Below, one piece after another: positions 24,873-34,409 of a stretch of 35,700 nt of DNA. The position numbers and the translations under genes were made by a program. Location: contig CANKGI010000003.1 of assembly GCA_947481365.1 (NCBI GenBank), forward strand, positions 1 through 35,700, given 5' to 3'. How positions within the stretch are numbered: position 1 is the first letter of the stretch; every line of letters starts with the position of its first letter. The notes under the pieces were generated by a model. That model saw only the letters and a list, made by a program, of their open reading frames with translations, made no database searches and was not told where the DNA came from. This DNA comes from Bacteroidota bacterium. Lineage in GTDB: Bacteria > Bacteroidota > Bacteroidia > UKL13-3.

Positions 24873-26288
24873 ATGGTTTTTAGCAGCATAACATTCCTTG
24901 TGTATTTTTTGCCTTTCTTTTTGTTGGGGTATTATTTAGTACCCGACAGATTTAAAAATCGTTGGCTGGTTCTTGGAAGTCTTTTATTTTACAGCTGGGG
25001 TGCACCAAAATTCTTACCGGCTGTAATTGTTAGCTGCCTAATTGATTTTATTTGCGCATTAAATTACAAAAAGAAATACGGAAAATTCTGGTTTGTATTT
25101 TCTATTGTTTCAAACGTTTTGATGTTGGTATATTTTAAGTATGCCAATTTTTTTGCCGAGAACATTAATTCATTAACTGAAATTTTAGGTGGAAACAGAT
25201 TTCAATGGAGTGCTATTATTCTTCCTATTGGAATTTCATTTCTTACATTCCAAAAAATTAGCTACCTCACTGATGTATATCGTGGAGATTGTGAACCACA
25301 GAGGAACTTCACAAATTATCTTCTCTTTATCATTTTGTTTCCTCACTCTATTGCTGGTCCAATTATTCGTTACAAAGAAATTAGCGAACAGCTTGTAAAC
25401 CGCTTTAAGTTCATCACACCCGATTATATTATTTTAGGACTTACCCAATTTATCATTGGATTAAGTAAAAAAGTTTTGCTTTCAAACACATTAGGTGAAC
25501 AGGCAAATTCTATTTTTAATTTAAACTTAAATGAACTCGATTTTACGAAATCGTGGATTGGCATTTTATCTTATACGTTTCAAATATATCTCGACTTCTC
25601 AGGTTACTCTGATATGGCTATCGGACTTGGAAAAATGATGGGATTTAGAATTCCTGTCAATTTTAATTTCCCATATACATCAAAAAGCATAACCGAGTTT
25701 TGGAAACGTTGGCACATTACTTTGGGTAATTGGATGAAAGATTATTTATACATCCCGTTAGGTGGTAATAAAGTTACCATTAACAGAACTTACATCAATC
25801 TTTTGGTGGTATTTATTTTATCTGGTTTTTGGCATGGTGCAAGCTGGAGTTTTATTATTTGGGGAGCTTATCACGGCAGCTTTTTAATTATCGAAAGATT
25901 ATCACTCTCTAAAATTTTAAAAAGAATTCATCCGTCCATTTCAGTCACATATACATTTTTGGTGGTGATGATTGGATGGGTATTTTTTCGTTCGGCTGAA
26001 TACAACGATGCAATATTATTTATCAGAAAAATGTTTGATTTCGGAAGAATCGATTTCGCATTTTTGAGTACGTTAAACAATCGTTATTATTTTGTTCTAA
26101 TTACCGCATTTGTTTTCTCTTTTCAATCTGAAAAAATACAGCTTCAACTCAATGCTGTTTACGAAAAACAAATAACGATTAAAGGTTTTATTTGGATAAC
26201 TTATTTCGCTTTGCTACTGTTGTATCTGCTCAATTTAGGAGAATTATTCGCAACCGGATTTAATCCGTTTATCTATTTTAAGTTTTAA
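24873..26288 (+). CDS. MBOAT family membrane O-acyltransferase (AlgI-like), copy C
   Basis: A 471-residue MBOAT protein. Motifs are ILPIGISFLTFQKISYLTDVYR, SIAGPIIRYKEI, DFSGYSDMAIGLGKMMGF, FWKRWHITLGNWMKDYLYIP with H281, and SGFWHGASWSF with the invariant H321. It shares with copy A the start MVFSS, GPIIRYK, YSDMAIGLGKM and YIPLGGNKV, so A and C are closer to each other than to B. It starts directly at the stop of the second GT-C-like gene and ends the 20771-26288 operon. Its likely extracytoplasmic partner is the AlgX-like protein at the operon start. It probably acylates the same surface glycan or the product of the twin membrane proteins (inference). Confidence 0.92.
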   Translation: MVFSSITFLVYFLPFFLLGYYLVPDRFKNRWLVLGSLLFYSWGAPKFLPAVIVSCLIDFICALNYKKKYGKFWFVFSIVSNVLMLVYFKYANFFAENINSLTEILGGNRFQWSAIILPIGISFLTFQKISYLTDVYRGDCEPQRNFTNYLLFIILFPHSIAGPIIRYKEISEQLVNRFKFITPDYIILGLTQFIIGLSKKVLLSNTLGEQANSIFNLNLNELDFTKSWIGILSYTFQIYLDFSGYSDMAIGLGKMMGFRIPVNFNFPYTSKSITEFWKRWHITLGNWMKDYLYIPLGGNKVTINRTYINLLVVFILSGFWHGASWSFIIWGAYHGSFLIIERLSLSKILKRIHPSISVTYTFLVVMIGWVFFRSAEYNDAILFIRKMFDFGRIDFAFLSTLNNRYYFVLITAFVFSFQSEKIQLQLNAVYEKQITIKGFIWITYFALLLLYLLNLGELFATGFNPFIYFKF

Positions 26289-26290
26289 GA

Positions 26291-26311
26291 TTAGCGAAAA
26301 TTTATTCGTAA
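26291..26311. terminator. Small inverted repeat between convergent genes
   Basis: TTAGCGAA (26291-26298) and TTCGTAA (26305-26311) form an imperfect stem over the 13-base gap and the first codon of the convergent MBOAT and kup stops. Its place between two converging genes suggests a two-way terminator, but the stem is short and no long T run follows. Confidence 0.25.
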
Positions 26312-28254
26312 ATTCTTTTCAGTAAAAATTCCTTTTTTGGTGCAATAACCAATGGAACTTTTTCAACTATTACCGAACTCGTATCAAGCCCAAATGCTTT
26401 TACTTCTGTAAGCGCAAAACGATCGAGCATAAAATAAAGATCCATAATAAATCGCTCGTATGCTGATAACTCATTTTCATATGAAAGATGACGTTGTAAA
26501 ACAACAAATCTGAAATCACCTGTTATATTTTGTTTGCTCAATGATGCATATCGTGATGTTACATCCACTTCATGTCTTTGCATCAAATCTTCAATCACTT
26601 TTCTGAAATAAAAATTGATTTTTTGCTCGACCCTGAAACCCAATTTAAACTCAACTTTTACTACATCTTGTGGAACAACAAAATCAACTTTGTATTCCAT
26701 TGTATATGGTTTATCATCAACATGAATATGCACAAACCAATATATATCGGCACGTTTAGGCTGTTTCTGTAATATCGAATACATCACCTTCGATTCAATG
26801 TCCATTAAATGATCGGCACTTGTTAAGTAAACTAAATGTGTTGCAAATTTTGGCACTGATGTATCATGACTTAGTTCTTGAAGTATCGGCAGATAATCGC
26901 GAAGGTTAACAAATTCGGTAAGTCGGTTTTTAATTTTTCTACCTTTAAACCACACCCACATTATTGCTATAAATCCAAGACTGATAAGTAAAGTTACCCA
27001 ACCACCATGACTAAACTTTTGAAGATTAGCTACTAAAAACGAAAGCTCAATCGACAAATACACAATCAGAATAATGGTAACAAACCATTTTGGAGCTTTA
27101 ATTTTTCGCAAATAATTGGCAAGCAAAACAGTTGTCATTAACATTGCAATGGTAATTGCCAAACCATATGCTGCACCCATGTTTGCCGATTCTTTAAAAT
27201 ATAAAACCACACCAATACAACCTGCCCATAAAATCCAATTTGCACTTGGAACATATAACTGACCTTTGGTTTCGGTAGGATATTTTACAGTAACCTTAGG
27301 CCACACGTTTAAACGCAATGCCTCAGAAATTAATGTAAACGATCCGCTAATTAATGCCTGACTGGCAATGATAGCAGCTAAAGTTGCAATGATAATTCCA
27401 GTGAGCAAAAACCATGGTGGCATTAATGAAAAGAAAGGATGCAAGCTAGCTGTTGGATGAAATACTTTTCCTTCAAACTGAAGCACCCAAGCACCTTGCC
27501 CCATGTAATTTAATATCAAAGCTACTTTAACAAAAATCCAACTCACACGAATATTTTGTCTTCCGCAATGTCCTAAATCTGAATACAAAGCCTCTGCTCC
27601 TGTTGTACAAAGAAAGACAGCTCCTAGTAACCAAAATCCTTCGGGATAATGAACCAATAAATTATATGCGTAATACGGATTAAGTGAAGCTAAAATTTGT
27701 GGATGTTGAGCCATCGATGTCAAACCCAAAATTGCCAACATCGAAAACCAAACTAACATAATCGGACCAAACGCTTTACCAACAAGTGTAGTTCCAATGC
27801 GTTGTATCACAAACAAAGATGTGATAATAATTAACACAATGGGAATGGTAGGAATATCTGCCTGCAAAATCCTCAAACCTTCCACAGCTGATGCTACAGA
27901 GATTGGAGGAGTAATAACTCCATCGGCAAGCAAAGCACAACCTCCAACAATTGCCGGAAAAATGAGATATGGTTTTCTTCTTCGAATGAGTGCATACAAT
28001 GAAAAAATGCCACCCTCCCCATTGTTATCGGCACGAAGTGTAATAATTACATATTTTAAAGTGGTTTGTAATGTAAGCGTCCAAAAAATACAGGAAAGAG
28101 AACCGTAAATCAGTTCCTTCGAAATCATTCTTCCTCCGATAATCTCATTAAATACATAAAGTGGAGAAGTACCAATATCTCCGTATATAATGCCGAGGGT
28201 AACTATTAAACCTGCTAAACTAAGCTTATGCGTATTGCTATGATGCTCGCTCAC
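26302..28254 (-). CDS. kup: KUP family potassium uptake transporter
   Basis: A 650-residue protein of the KUP/HAK/KT family, which takes up potassium with protons across the inner membrane. The N-terminal family signature GIIYGDIGTSPLYVF is at 21-35. NNGEGGIFSLYALIRR follows, then around twelve membrane helices to about residue 440, and a soluble C-terminal domain of about 200 residues, as in the E. coli protein (622 residues). The start is a GTG at 28254, the first in-frame start before the SEHHSNTHK segment. A good Bacteroidota promoter lies just upstream in the 51-base gap to recQ, so it has its own transcription start. It has no evident link to the glycan genes and marks the edge of that region. 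Confidence 0.95.
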   Translation of the reverse strand: MSEHHSNTHKLSLAGLIVTLGIIYGDIGTSPLYVFNEIIGGRMISKELIYGSLSCIFWTLTLQTTLKYVIITLRADNNGEGGIFSLYALIRRRKPYLIFPAIVGGCALLADGVITPPISVASAVEGLRILQADIPTIPIVLIIITSLFVIQRIGTTLVGKAFGPIMLVWFSMLAILGLTSMAQHPQILASLNPYYAYNLLVHYPEGFWLLGAVFLCTTGAEALYSDLGHCGRQNIRVSWIFVKVALILNYMGQGAWVLQFEGKVFHPTASLHPFFSLMPPWFLLTGIIIATLAAIIASQALISGSFTLISEALRLNVWPKVTVKYPTETKGQLYVPSANWILWAGCIGVVLYFKESANMGAAYGLAITIAMLMTTVLLANYLRKIKAPKWFVTIILIVYLSIELSFLVANLQKFSHGGWVTLLISLGFIAIMWVWFKGRKIKNRLTEFVNLRDYLPILQELSHDTSVPKFATHLVYLTSADHLMDIESKVMYSILQKQPKRADIYWFVHIHVDDKPYTMEYKVDFVVPQDVVKVEFKLGFRVEQKINFYFRKVIEDLMQRHEVDVTSRYASLSKQNITGDFRFVVLQRHLSYENELSAYERFIMDLYFMLDRFALTEVKAFGLDTSSVIVEKVPLVIAPKKEFLLKRIYE

Positions 28255-28271
28255 TCAATCAAAAATTTAAA

Positions 28272-28301
28272 CAAATGTAAGAAGTATTTTGAATCTGCAA
28301 A
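28272..28301 (-). promoter_or_regulatory. Bacteroidota-type promoter for kup
   Basis: On the minus strand, TTTG (28301-28298) is followed after 18 bases by TACATTTG (28279-28272). Both match the Bacteroidota primary sigma consensus TTTG and TAnnTTTG with the usual spacing. The box ends 17 bases before the GTG start of kup, which gives a very short leader. It sits in the recQ-kup gap. Confidence 0.6.
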
Positions 28302-28305
28302 TTCA

Positions 28306-30495
28306 TTAAAAAGCTGTTTCTGAAATAAAGTGTAAGCGCATTAATTGAATTTCATCTTTTGAGTATTCATCACCAAATTCTTTAATAGCATCATCAAGCG
28401 AATCTACTTGTTTGCTTTTAAAATAATCCATAATTTCCTCTTCATGGTCTTCGTCAACCATATCTCGCATGTATGATTTGAGATTTAATTTTGTTCCCGA
28501 ATAGATGATATTTTCCATCTCATGTAGTAAATCTTCTTTACTAATTCCCTGGCCTCTGGCAATATCATCAAGACCAATCTTTTTGTCAACGTTGGTAATA
28601 ATTGCAATTTTTCTTGCCGATTTATTAACGACCGATTTTACAACAAAATCATCGGGACGTTCAACTCCAGTTTCATCAACATATTTTTTAATTACTTCGA
28701 TGTACTGCTTTCCGTATTTAATTGCTTTACCCTTATTAACACCCGAAACTTTACTCAGCTCTTCAATGGTTATAGGATATTTGAAAGCCATCTCTTCGAG
28801 TGAAGGATCCTGAAATATAATGTAAGGTGGAAGATTGAGTTGCTTACTTACTTTTTTGGTAAGCTCTTTCAGCATTTCAAAAAGAACTTCATCATATACA
28901 TTTTCTACCTCTACATTCGAATCATCATCATCCATAAATTTATCAAATTTCTGGTCAACAGCAATTTCAAATTTTGTGGGTTTTTTCAAAAACGCTTCAC
29001 CTTTTTCACTTAGGTTCAGTAGTCCGTAATTTTCTATATTTTTTGTAATAAATCCTTGTAGCAATAAAACCCTCAATACCGATTTCCAGTAAATCTCATC
29101 ACGGTCACTTCCTTTTCCAAACACTTCGAGTTTTTGATGCCCGTTTAAGGTAACATCATGAGATTTTTTACCGATAATAACTTCAACAGCATGTTTAAGG
29201 TTATTCTTACCGTCAAACTGTTTTACAGCTGTTAACGATAGTATAGCTGCATCTTTGGCATCTTCTTTTGCTTTAGGATGACGACAATTGTCGCACATCT
29301 TATTACACTCTTTATCATTAAATTCTTCACCAAAATAAAGCAATAAAAATTTTCTTCGGCATGCAGATGTTTCAGCAAATGCTTGTGTTTCGAATATGAG
29401 TAACTCACCAATTTCCCTTTCGGCAACTGGTTTGTCTTTCATAAATTTTTCAAGCTTATCAATATCGGCCGGATTGTAAAACAACAAACATTCTCCTTCT
29501 AAACCATCTCTCCCCGAGCGACCTGTTTCTTGATAATAACCTTCGATACTTTTTGGAACATCATAATGAATAACAAACCGAACATCTGGTTTATCGATTC
29601 CCATACCAAATGCAATTGTGGCAACTATCACATCTGCATCCTCCATCAAAAATGCATCTTGATTTGCAGCACGCGTTTTTGCATCTAGCCCGGCATGATA
29701 AGGAAGAGCCTTAATTCCGTTGGCTTTTAACACTTCGGCAATTTCTTCAACCTTTTTGCGGCTTAAACAGTAAATAATACCCGACTTATGCTTTTTGGCT
29801 TTTATAAACTGAACAATTTCTTTTATTGCATCAGCTTTTTTTCCTTTTGGTCTTATTTCGTAATAAAGATTTGAGCGATTAAATGAAGATTTGAAAACAA
29901 TCGCATCATTCATCTGCAAATTTTTCTGAATATCGCTCTGAACCTTAGGAGTTGCTGTGGCTGTGAGTGCCATCATCGGAACATCTTTAATCTCCTTAAT
30001 CATTTGCTTTATTCTGCGGTACTCAGGGCGAAAATCGTGTCCCCACTCAGAAATACAATGAGCCTCATCAACAGCAACAAATGATATATTAATGCTTTTT
30101 AGAAAATCGATGGTTTCTTCTTTCTTAAGCGTTTCGGGAGCGATATAAAGCATTTTGGTGTTTCCAAGCGAAACATCCTTCTTTACTATAGTTATATCTG
30201 TTTTCGACAGCGATGAATTGATAAAATGGGCAACATGGTTTGTGCTAAACGCCCTTATCTGATCAACTTGATTCTTCATTAAGGCAATAAGCGGTGAAAT
30301 AATGATGGCTGTTCCTGGCATAATTAAAGCAGGAAGCTGGTAACAAAGAGATTTCCCGCCACCGGTAGGCATTATAACAAACGTATCATTGCCAGATAAT
30401 AAATTATTAATAATTTTCTCCTGGTCGCCTTTAAAACTGTCAAATCCGAAAAACTCCTGGAGACAATCTTTTACACTTTTATTCGCAACATTCAT
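28306..30495 (-). CDS. recQ: ATP-dependent DNA helicase RecQ
   Basis: A 729-residue 3'-5' DNA helicase for recombination repair. It has the Walker A motif PTGGGKS (to residue 49), the DEAH box at 143-146 within AVDEAHCISEWGHDFRPEYR, TATATP, the arginine-finger motif QETGRSGRDG (322-331) and the zinc-binding cysteines C379, C397, C401 and C404. An RQC winged-helix domain and an HRDC domain follow (IIFQDPSLEEMA to KYGKQYIEVIKKY). About 100 further residues at the C-terminus form a helical region like the extra helix-turn-helix domain of many Bacteroidota RecQ proteins; E. coli RecQ, with 610 residues, lacks it. It is divergent from the mannose-1-phosphate guanylyltransferase gene across a 188-base spacer. 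Confidence 0.96.
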   Translation of the reverse strand: MNVANKSVKDCLQEFFGFDSFKGDQEKIINNLLSGNDTFVIMPTGGGKSLCYQLPALIMPGTAIIISPLIALMKNQVDQIRAFSTNHVAHFINSSLSKTDITIVKKDVSLGNTKMLYIAPETLKKEETIDFLKSINISFVAVDEAHCISEWGHDFRPEYRRIKQMIKEIKDVPMMALTATATPKVQSDIQKNLQMNDAIVFKSSFNRSNLYYEIRPKGKKADAIKEIVQFIKAKKHKSGIIYCLSRKKVEEIAEVLKANGIKALPYHAGLDAKTRAANQDAFLMEDADVIVATIAFGMGIDKPDVRFVIHYDVPKSIEGYYQETGRSGRDGLEGECLLFYNPADIDKLEKFMKDKPVAEREIGELLIFETQAFAETSACRRKFLLLYFGEEFNDKECNKMCDNCRHPKAKEDAKDAAILSLTAVKQFDGKNNLKHAVEVIIGKKSHDVTLNGHQKLEVFGKGSDRDEIYWKSVLRVLLLQGFITKNIENYGLLNLSEKGEAFLKKPTKFEIAVDQKFDKFMDDDDSNVEVENVYDEVLFEMLKELTKKVSKQLNLPPYIIFQDPSLEEMAFKYPITIEELSKVSGVNKGKAIKYGKQYIEVIKKYVDETGVERPDDFVVKSVVNKSARKIAIITNVDKKIGLDDIARGQGISKEDLLHEMENIIYSGTKLNLKSYMRDMVDEDHEEEIMDYFKSKQVDSLDDAIKEFGDEYSKDEIQLMRLHFISETAF

Positions 30496-30683
30496 AACAA
30501 GTAATTAATAAGTCTGCCTGTGGTTGGTAAACTTATTGTTCAAAATTTTAAAAGGGGCACGAAGTTAATCAAAAATCGATTTTTGAAAAATTGATTTATA
30601 AAAACTTTATTTGTGCTTGAAAAGATACAAAAATTGAATTGACATTTACGTTTATTTTTTTGTATTGAAGAGGATATAAATGA

Positions 30684-31784
30684 ATGGAAAAAAATAAAAA
30701 TCATTATGCCATTATTATGGCAGGAGGCATCGGTACTAGGTTTTGGCCATATAGCCGAAGTTCTTTCCCAAAGCAATTCATCGATATTCTTGGTATCGGA
30801 AAAAGTTTGCTTCAGGTAACTTATGAGCGTTTTCTGAAAAATTTTGAGAAAGACAATATCTATATTATTGCCAATCAAGCCTATTTCGACCTGATAAAAC
30901 AGCAAATTCCGGATATTAAAGATGATTGCGTTTTGTGCGAACCGATTGCCAAAAATACTGCTGCTTGTATTGCTTATGCATCTCATAAAATTCAAAAAGC
31001 CAATACACATGCCGTTTGCGTGGTTGCTCCTTCAGATCATTTGATTATTGACGAGGATAAATTTAACGAAAACATGAACCATGCGCTTCAATATGCAAAG
31101 AAAAATGAAGCACTAATTACTTTAGGAATCAGACCAAGTCGCCCTGATACAGGCTATGGTTATATTCAGTTTATCGAAGAAAAAGATTCGACCGACAATG
31201 TGTTTAAAGTAAAAACATTTACCGAAAAACCGACCATTGAACTGGCTCAAACATTTGTTGAAAGTGGCGATTTTCTTTGGAATGCTGGTATTTTTATCTG
31301 GAGTTCATCGGCAATTAAAAACGCTTTTAAAGAGCACATGCCCGAAATGTATTCGTTGTTTAAAGATGCCTCAAAACATTTTTCTACACCTCAAGAACAA
31401 AAAGCTATTCAAGCTGTATATGAACAATGTCGCTCTATCTCTATCGATTATGGTGTGATGGAAAAAGCTTCTAATGTTTTTGTCATTCCAGCCGATTTTG
31501 GATGGTCGGATTTAGGAACGTGGACCTCTCTTTATGAAAACTCAATGCACGATGAAAACAATAATGTAATTCAAGGCAAACATGTTGTGGTTTACGACTC
31601 TAAAAATTCAATTATTGCTCAAGGAAACAAAAAGAGCAACAAATTAATCGTTGTAAAAGGGATTGATAACCTGATTATAGTTGACACACCTGATGTGCTC
31701 ATGGTTTGTAATAAAAACTTCGAGCAGGAAGTGAAAGATATGGTGATGGATATTAATTTGAAGTTTGACGAGAAATATACATGA
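30684..31784 (+). CDS. manC: Mannose-1-phosphate guanylyltransferase
   Basis: A 366-residue nucleotidyltransferase that makes GDP-mannose from GTP and mannose-1-phosphate in the cytoplasm. The signature AGGIGTRFWPYSR (13-25) with FPKQF, the APSDHL segment, the lysine-containing FTEKP motif and GDFLWNAGIFIW are all present. It is the short form, without the C-terminal isomerase (cupin) domain of the 470-residue bifunctional enzymes. GDP-mannose is a donor for mannosyl transferases and the precursor of GDP-fucose for the GT11 enzyme. The ATG at 30684 is preferred; an ATG four bases earlier runs into a stop. GAAGAGG about 14 bases before the start is the only Shine-Dalgarno-like sequence, and it is far. 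Its stop overlaps the next gene by ATGA. Confidence 0.93.
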   Translation: MEKNKNHYAIIMAGGIGTRFWPYSRSSFPKQFIDILGIGKSLLQVTYERFLKNFEKDNIYIIANQAYFDLIKQQIPDIKDDCVLCEPIAKNTAACIAYASHKIQKANTHAVCVVAPSDHLIIDEDKFNENMNHALQYAKKNEALITLGIRPSRPDTGYGYIQFIEEKDSTDNVFKVKTFTEKPTIELAQTFVESGDFLWNAGIFIWSSSAIKNAFKEHMPEMYSLFKDASKHFSTPQEQKAIQAVYEQCRSISIDYGVMEKASNVFVIPADFGWSDLGTWTSLYENSMHDENNNVIQGKHVVVYDSKNSIIAQGNKKSNKLIVVKGIDNLIIVDTPDVLMVCNKNFEQEVKDMVMDINLKFDEKYT

Positions 31785-32689
31785 GCATTTCACCTCCATT
31801 TTTGAAACCAGGAGATAAAATTGCCATGACTGCTACGGCAAGAAAAGTATCGCGTGAAGAAATGCAACCTGCAATCGATATTTTCCAATCATGGGGACTT
31901 ACTGTTTTTTTGCCCGATGAATTATTTGAAAGCGAAAATCAATTTGCCGGCAATGATGAAACACGCACAAAAAATTTACAGAAATTATTGGATGACGAAA
32001 CCATAAAAGCTGTTTTTTGTGCTCGTGGTGGTTATGGTTCTGTTCGTATAATCGACCAACTTAACTTTTCTTTATTCACATCAAAACCCAAATGGATTGT
32101 GGGCTACAGCGATATTACTGTTTTACATAATCACATCAATAAAAATTTAAACATTCAAACTCTTCATGCAACAATGCCGATTAATATGCAACTTCACAAT
32201 GCCGATGAAGAAAGCATTTCGTCATTAAATAAATTGCTGTTTGGAGAAAGTATTTCATATCAAATAGCTTCTCATCCATTCAATAAAAAGGGTGAAGTAA
32301 AAGCAAAATTAGTTGGCGGAAACTTATCCGTTATTTATAGTTTGCTTGGTTCAAATTCGGATATTGATACCACAGGAAAAATTTTGTTCCTCGAAGATTT
32401 AGATGAATATCTTTATCATATCGACCGAATGATGATGAACTTAAAACGCAACGGCAAATTACAAAACCTCGCAGGCATTGTTATTGGCGGAATGAGCGAT
32501 ATGAAAGACAATGCCATCCCGTTTGGCAAAACTGCCGAAGAAATTATTTTCAGTCATCTTAAAGATTTTAATTATCCGATTTGTTTTGGTTTTCCAGCAG
32601 GACATGAGAAGAAAAACCTTGCGTTGAAGCTAGGTTCGGAAGTTTTACTTAAAGTCGAAAATGCATTTTCACAATTATCATTTCAATAA
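31781..32689 (+). CDS. LD-carboxypeptidase (peptidase family S66)
   Basis: A 302-residue serine peptidase of family S66, which removes the terminal D-alanine from the tetrapeptide of recycled peptidoglycan (LdcA type), acting in the cytoplasm. The catalytic triad can be placed: S110 in VGYSDIT, E205 in LFLEDLDEY and H275 in FPAGHEKKN, with the oxyanion-region segment CARGGYGS at 80-87. Length and spacing match LdcA. No signal peptide is seen. The family also contains microcin C self-immunity proteins (MccF), but an MccF-type role has no support from the neighbours. It overlaps manC by four bases, so the two are cotranscribed, though no functional tie is obvious. Confidence 0.92.
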   Translation: MSISPPFLKPGDKIAMTATARKVSREEMQPAIDIFQSWGLTVFLPDELFESENQFAGNDETRTKNLQKLLDDETIKAVFCARGGYGSVRIIDQLNFSLFTSKPKWIVGYSDITVLHNHINKNLNIQTLHATMPINMQLHNADEESISSLNKLLFGESISYQIASHPFNKKGEVKAKLVGGNLSVIYSLLGSNSDIDTTGKILFLEDLDEYLYHIDRMMMNLKRNGKLQNLAGIVIGGMSDMKDNAIPFGKTAEEIIFSHLKDFNYPICFGFPAGHEKKNLALKLGSEVLLKVENAFSQLSFQ

Positions 32690-32710
32690 AAAAATTAAAT
32701 AAAATTTACC

Positions 32711-34402
32711 ATGAGTCATAATGCGATTATAGAATGTGTGCCTAATTTTAGTGAAGGCTGCGACATGAATATCATCAAACAAATTACGGATGAAGTTGAA
32801 AAAATTGATGGCGTAAAATTATTGGATGTTGATGCCGGAAAAGCCACAAACCGAACAGTTGTAACATTCGTTGGAAATCCTGATGCAGTTATTGAAGCTG
32901 CATTTTTTGCTATTAAAAAAGCGGGCGAAATTATCGACATGAGCAAGCATAAAGGCGAGCATCCGCGCATGGGCGCAACTGATGTTTGTCCATTGATTCC
33001 TGTGAGTGGAATTAGCATGGAAGAAACAGCCGAGTATGCAAAAAAATTAGGAAAACGTGTTGGCGAAGAATTAAATATTCCGGTTTATCTTTATGAATAT
33101 GCGCAGAAAAATACCGAGCGAAATAATCTATCCATCATCAGAAATGGGGAGTATGAAGGATTTTTTGATAAGATAAAATTGCCCGAATGGAAACCAGATT
33201 TTGGTGCGGCAGTGATGAACGAAAAAGCCGGAGCAACTGTAATTGGCGCTCGCGATTTTTTAATTGCATATAATATTAATCTCAACACAAAATCTGTTCG
33301 ATTAGCAAACTCGGTTGCTTTTGATGTGCGTGAAGCTGGTCGTGTAAAACGCGAAGGAAATCCTATAACAGGAAAAATTGTGAAAGATGAAAAGGGTGAA
33401 GATGTTCGTATTCCCGGCACATTAAAAGCATGTAAAGCTATTGGTTGGTACATTGAAGAATATGGCATTGCACAAATTTCGATGAACCTGACCAACTATA
33501 AAATTACTTCGGTGCACAAAGCATTTGAAGAAGTTTGCAAGAGTGCCGATAAGCGTGGAATGAGGGTTACCGGCTCGGAGTTGGTTGGATTAATTCCGCT
33601 TGATGCCATGCTTGAAGCAGGAAAATATTTTCTACAAAAACAAAAACGTTCGCTTGGTGTGAGTGAAGAAGAGTTGATTCAAATCGCAATCAAATCTTTG
33701 GGATTAGATGAGCTTGCTCCGTTCGATCCAAACAAAAAAATCATCGAATATAAATTACGTGATGCAGCAAATGAAAAATTAATTCGCATGAATTTAATTG
33801 GCTTTGCAAACGAAACAGCTTCCGAAAGTGTAGCTCCTGGTGGTGGTTCAATTAGCGCATACATGGGCAGTTTGGGTGTGTCATTGGGAACAATGGTAGC
33901 AAATATTTCGGCAGGGAAACGTGGTTGGGAAGAGCAGGTTTCTTTCTTTAGTGATTGGGCCGAAAAAGGACAAAAACTAAAAGACGATTTATTGAAATTA
34001 GTTGATGAAGACACACGTGCTTTTGATGAAATAATGAAAGCATTTGGCTTGCCAAAAAATACCGATGAAGAAAAAAAGTTGAGAAGTGAAGCCATACAAA
34101 CTGCTACAAAATATGCTTGCGAAGTTCCATTGAGAACGATGTCGGCAGCTAGTAATGCGCTTGTTATGCTTGAACCGATGATTGAAAAAGGAAATCAGAA
34201 TTCGGTTACCGATGCAGGTGTGGGTGTGCTTTGTGTGCATGCTGCTGTGCAAGGCGCATACATGAATGTGCTGGTAAATGCAAAAGGATTGAAAGATGAA
34301 AAATTTGCCAAACACATGATTGATGAAGCGAAACAAATTTTAGCAAAAACAAATTTGAAAGCTGACGAGTTGGTAAAAAAAGTGGAGAAGGTGATTGAGT
34401 AA
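32711..34402 (+). CDS. ftcD: Bifunctional glutamate formimidoyltransferase / formimidoyl-THF cyclodeaminase
   Basis: A 563-residue fusion that acts in histidine breakdown. The N-terminal transferase moves the formimino group from formimino-glutamate to tetrahydrofolate. The C-terminal cyclodeaminase then releases ammonia to give methenyl-THF. The first part starts with AIIECVPNFSEG and has KHKGEHPRMGATD, with H84 in the place of the catalytic histidine (His82 in mammals). The second part starts near residue 360 and has ASESVAPGGGSISAYMGSLG. Length agrees with the 541-residue mammalian enzyme. It follows the LD-carboxypeptidase gene by 21 bases and may share its transcript. No other histidine-degradation (hut) gene is in the window. 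Confidence 0.95.
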   Translation: MSHNAIIECVPNFSEGCDMNIIKQITDEVEKIDGVKLLDVDAGKATNRTVVTFVGNPDAVIEAAFFAIKKAGEIIDMSKHKGEHPRMGATDVCPLIPVSGISMEETAEYAKKLGKRVGEELNIPVYLYEYAQKNTERNNLSIIRNGEYEGFFDKIKLPEWKPDFGAAVMNEKAGATVIGARDFLIAYNINLNTKSVRLANSVAFDVREAGRVKREGNPITGKIVKDEKGEDVRIPGTLKACKAIGWYIEEYGIAQISMNLTNYKITSVHKAFEEVCKSADKRGMRVTGSELVGLIPLDAMLEAGKYFLQKQKRSLGVSEEELIQIAIKSLGLDELAPFDPNKKIIEYKLRDAANEKLIRMNLIGFANETASESVAPGGGSISAYMGSLGVSLGTMVANISAGKRGWEEQVSFFSDWAEKGQKLKDDLLKLVDEDTRAFDEIMKAFGLPKNTDEEKKLRSEAIQTATKYACEVPLRTMSAASNALVMLEPMIEKGNQNSVTDAGVGVLCVHAAVQGAYMNVLVNAKGLKDEKFAKHMIDEAKQILAKTNLKADELVKKVEKVIE

Positions 34403-34409
34403 TAATTTT

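Noticed and set aside
30540-31010. 156-codon minus-strand frame over the recQ-manC spacer and the start of manC
   Set aside because: About two thirds of it is antisense to the conserved manC N-terminus, and the product has no motif; it would also block the promoter region.
33091-33495. 134-codon minus-strand frame inside ftcD
   Set aside because: It is antisense to strongly conserved FtcD coding sequence, gives no recognisable protein, and has no spacing or start context of its own; the same holds for the frame at 33679-34095.
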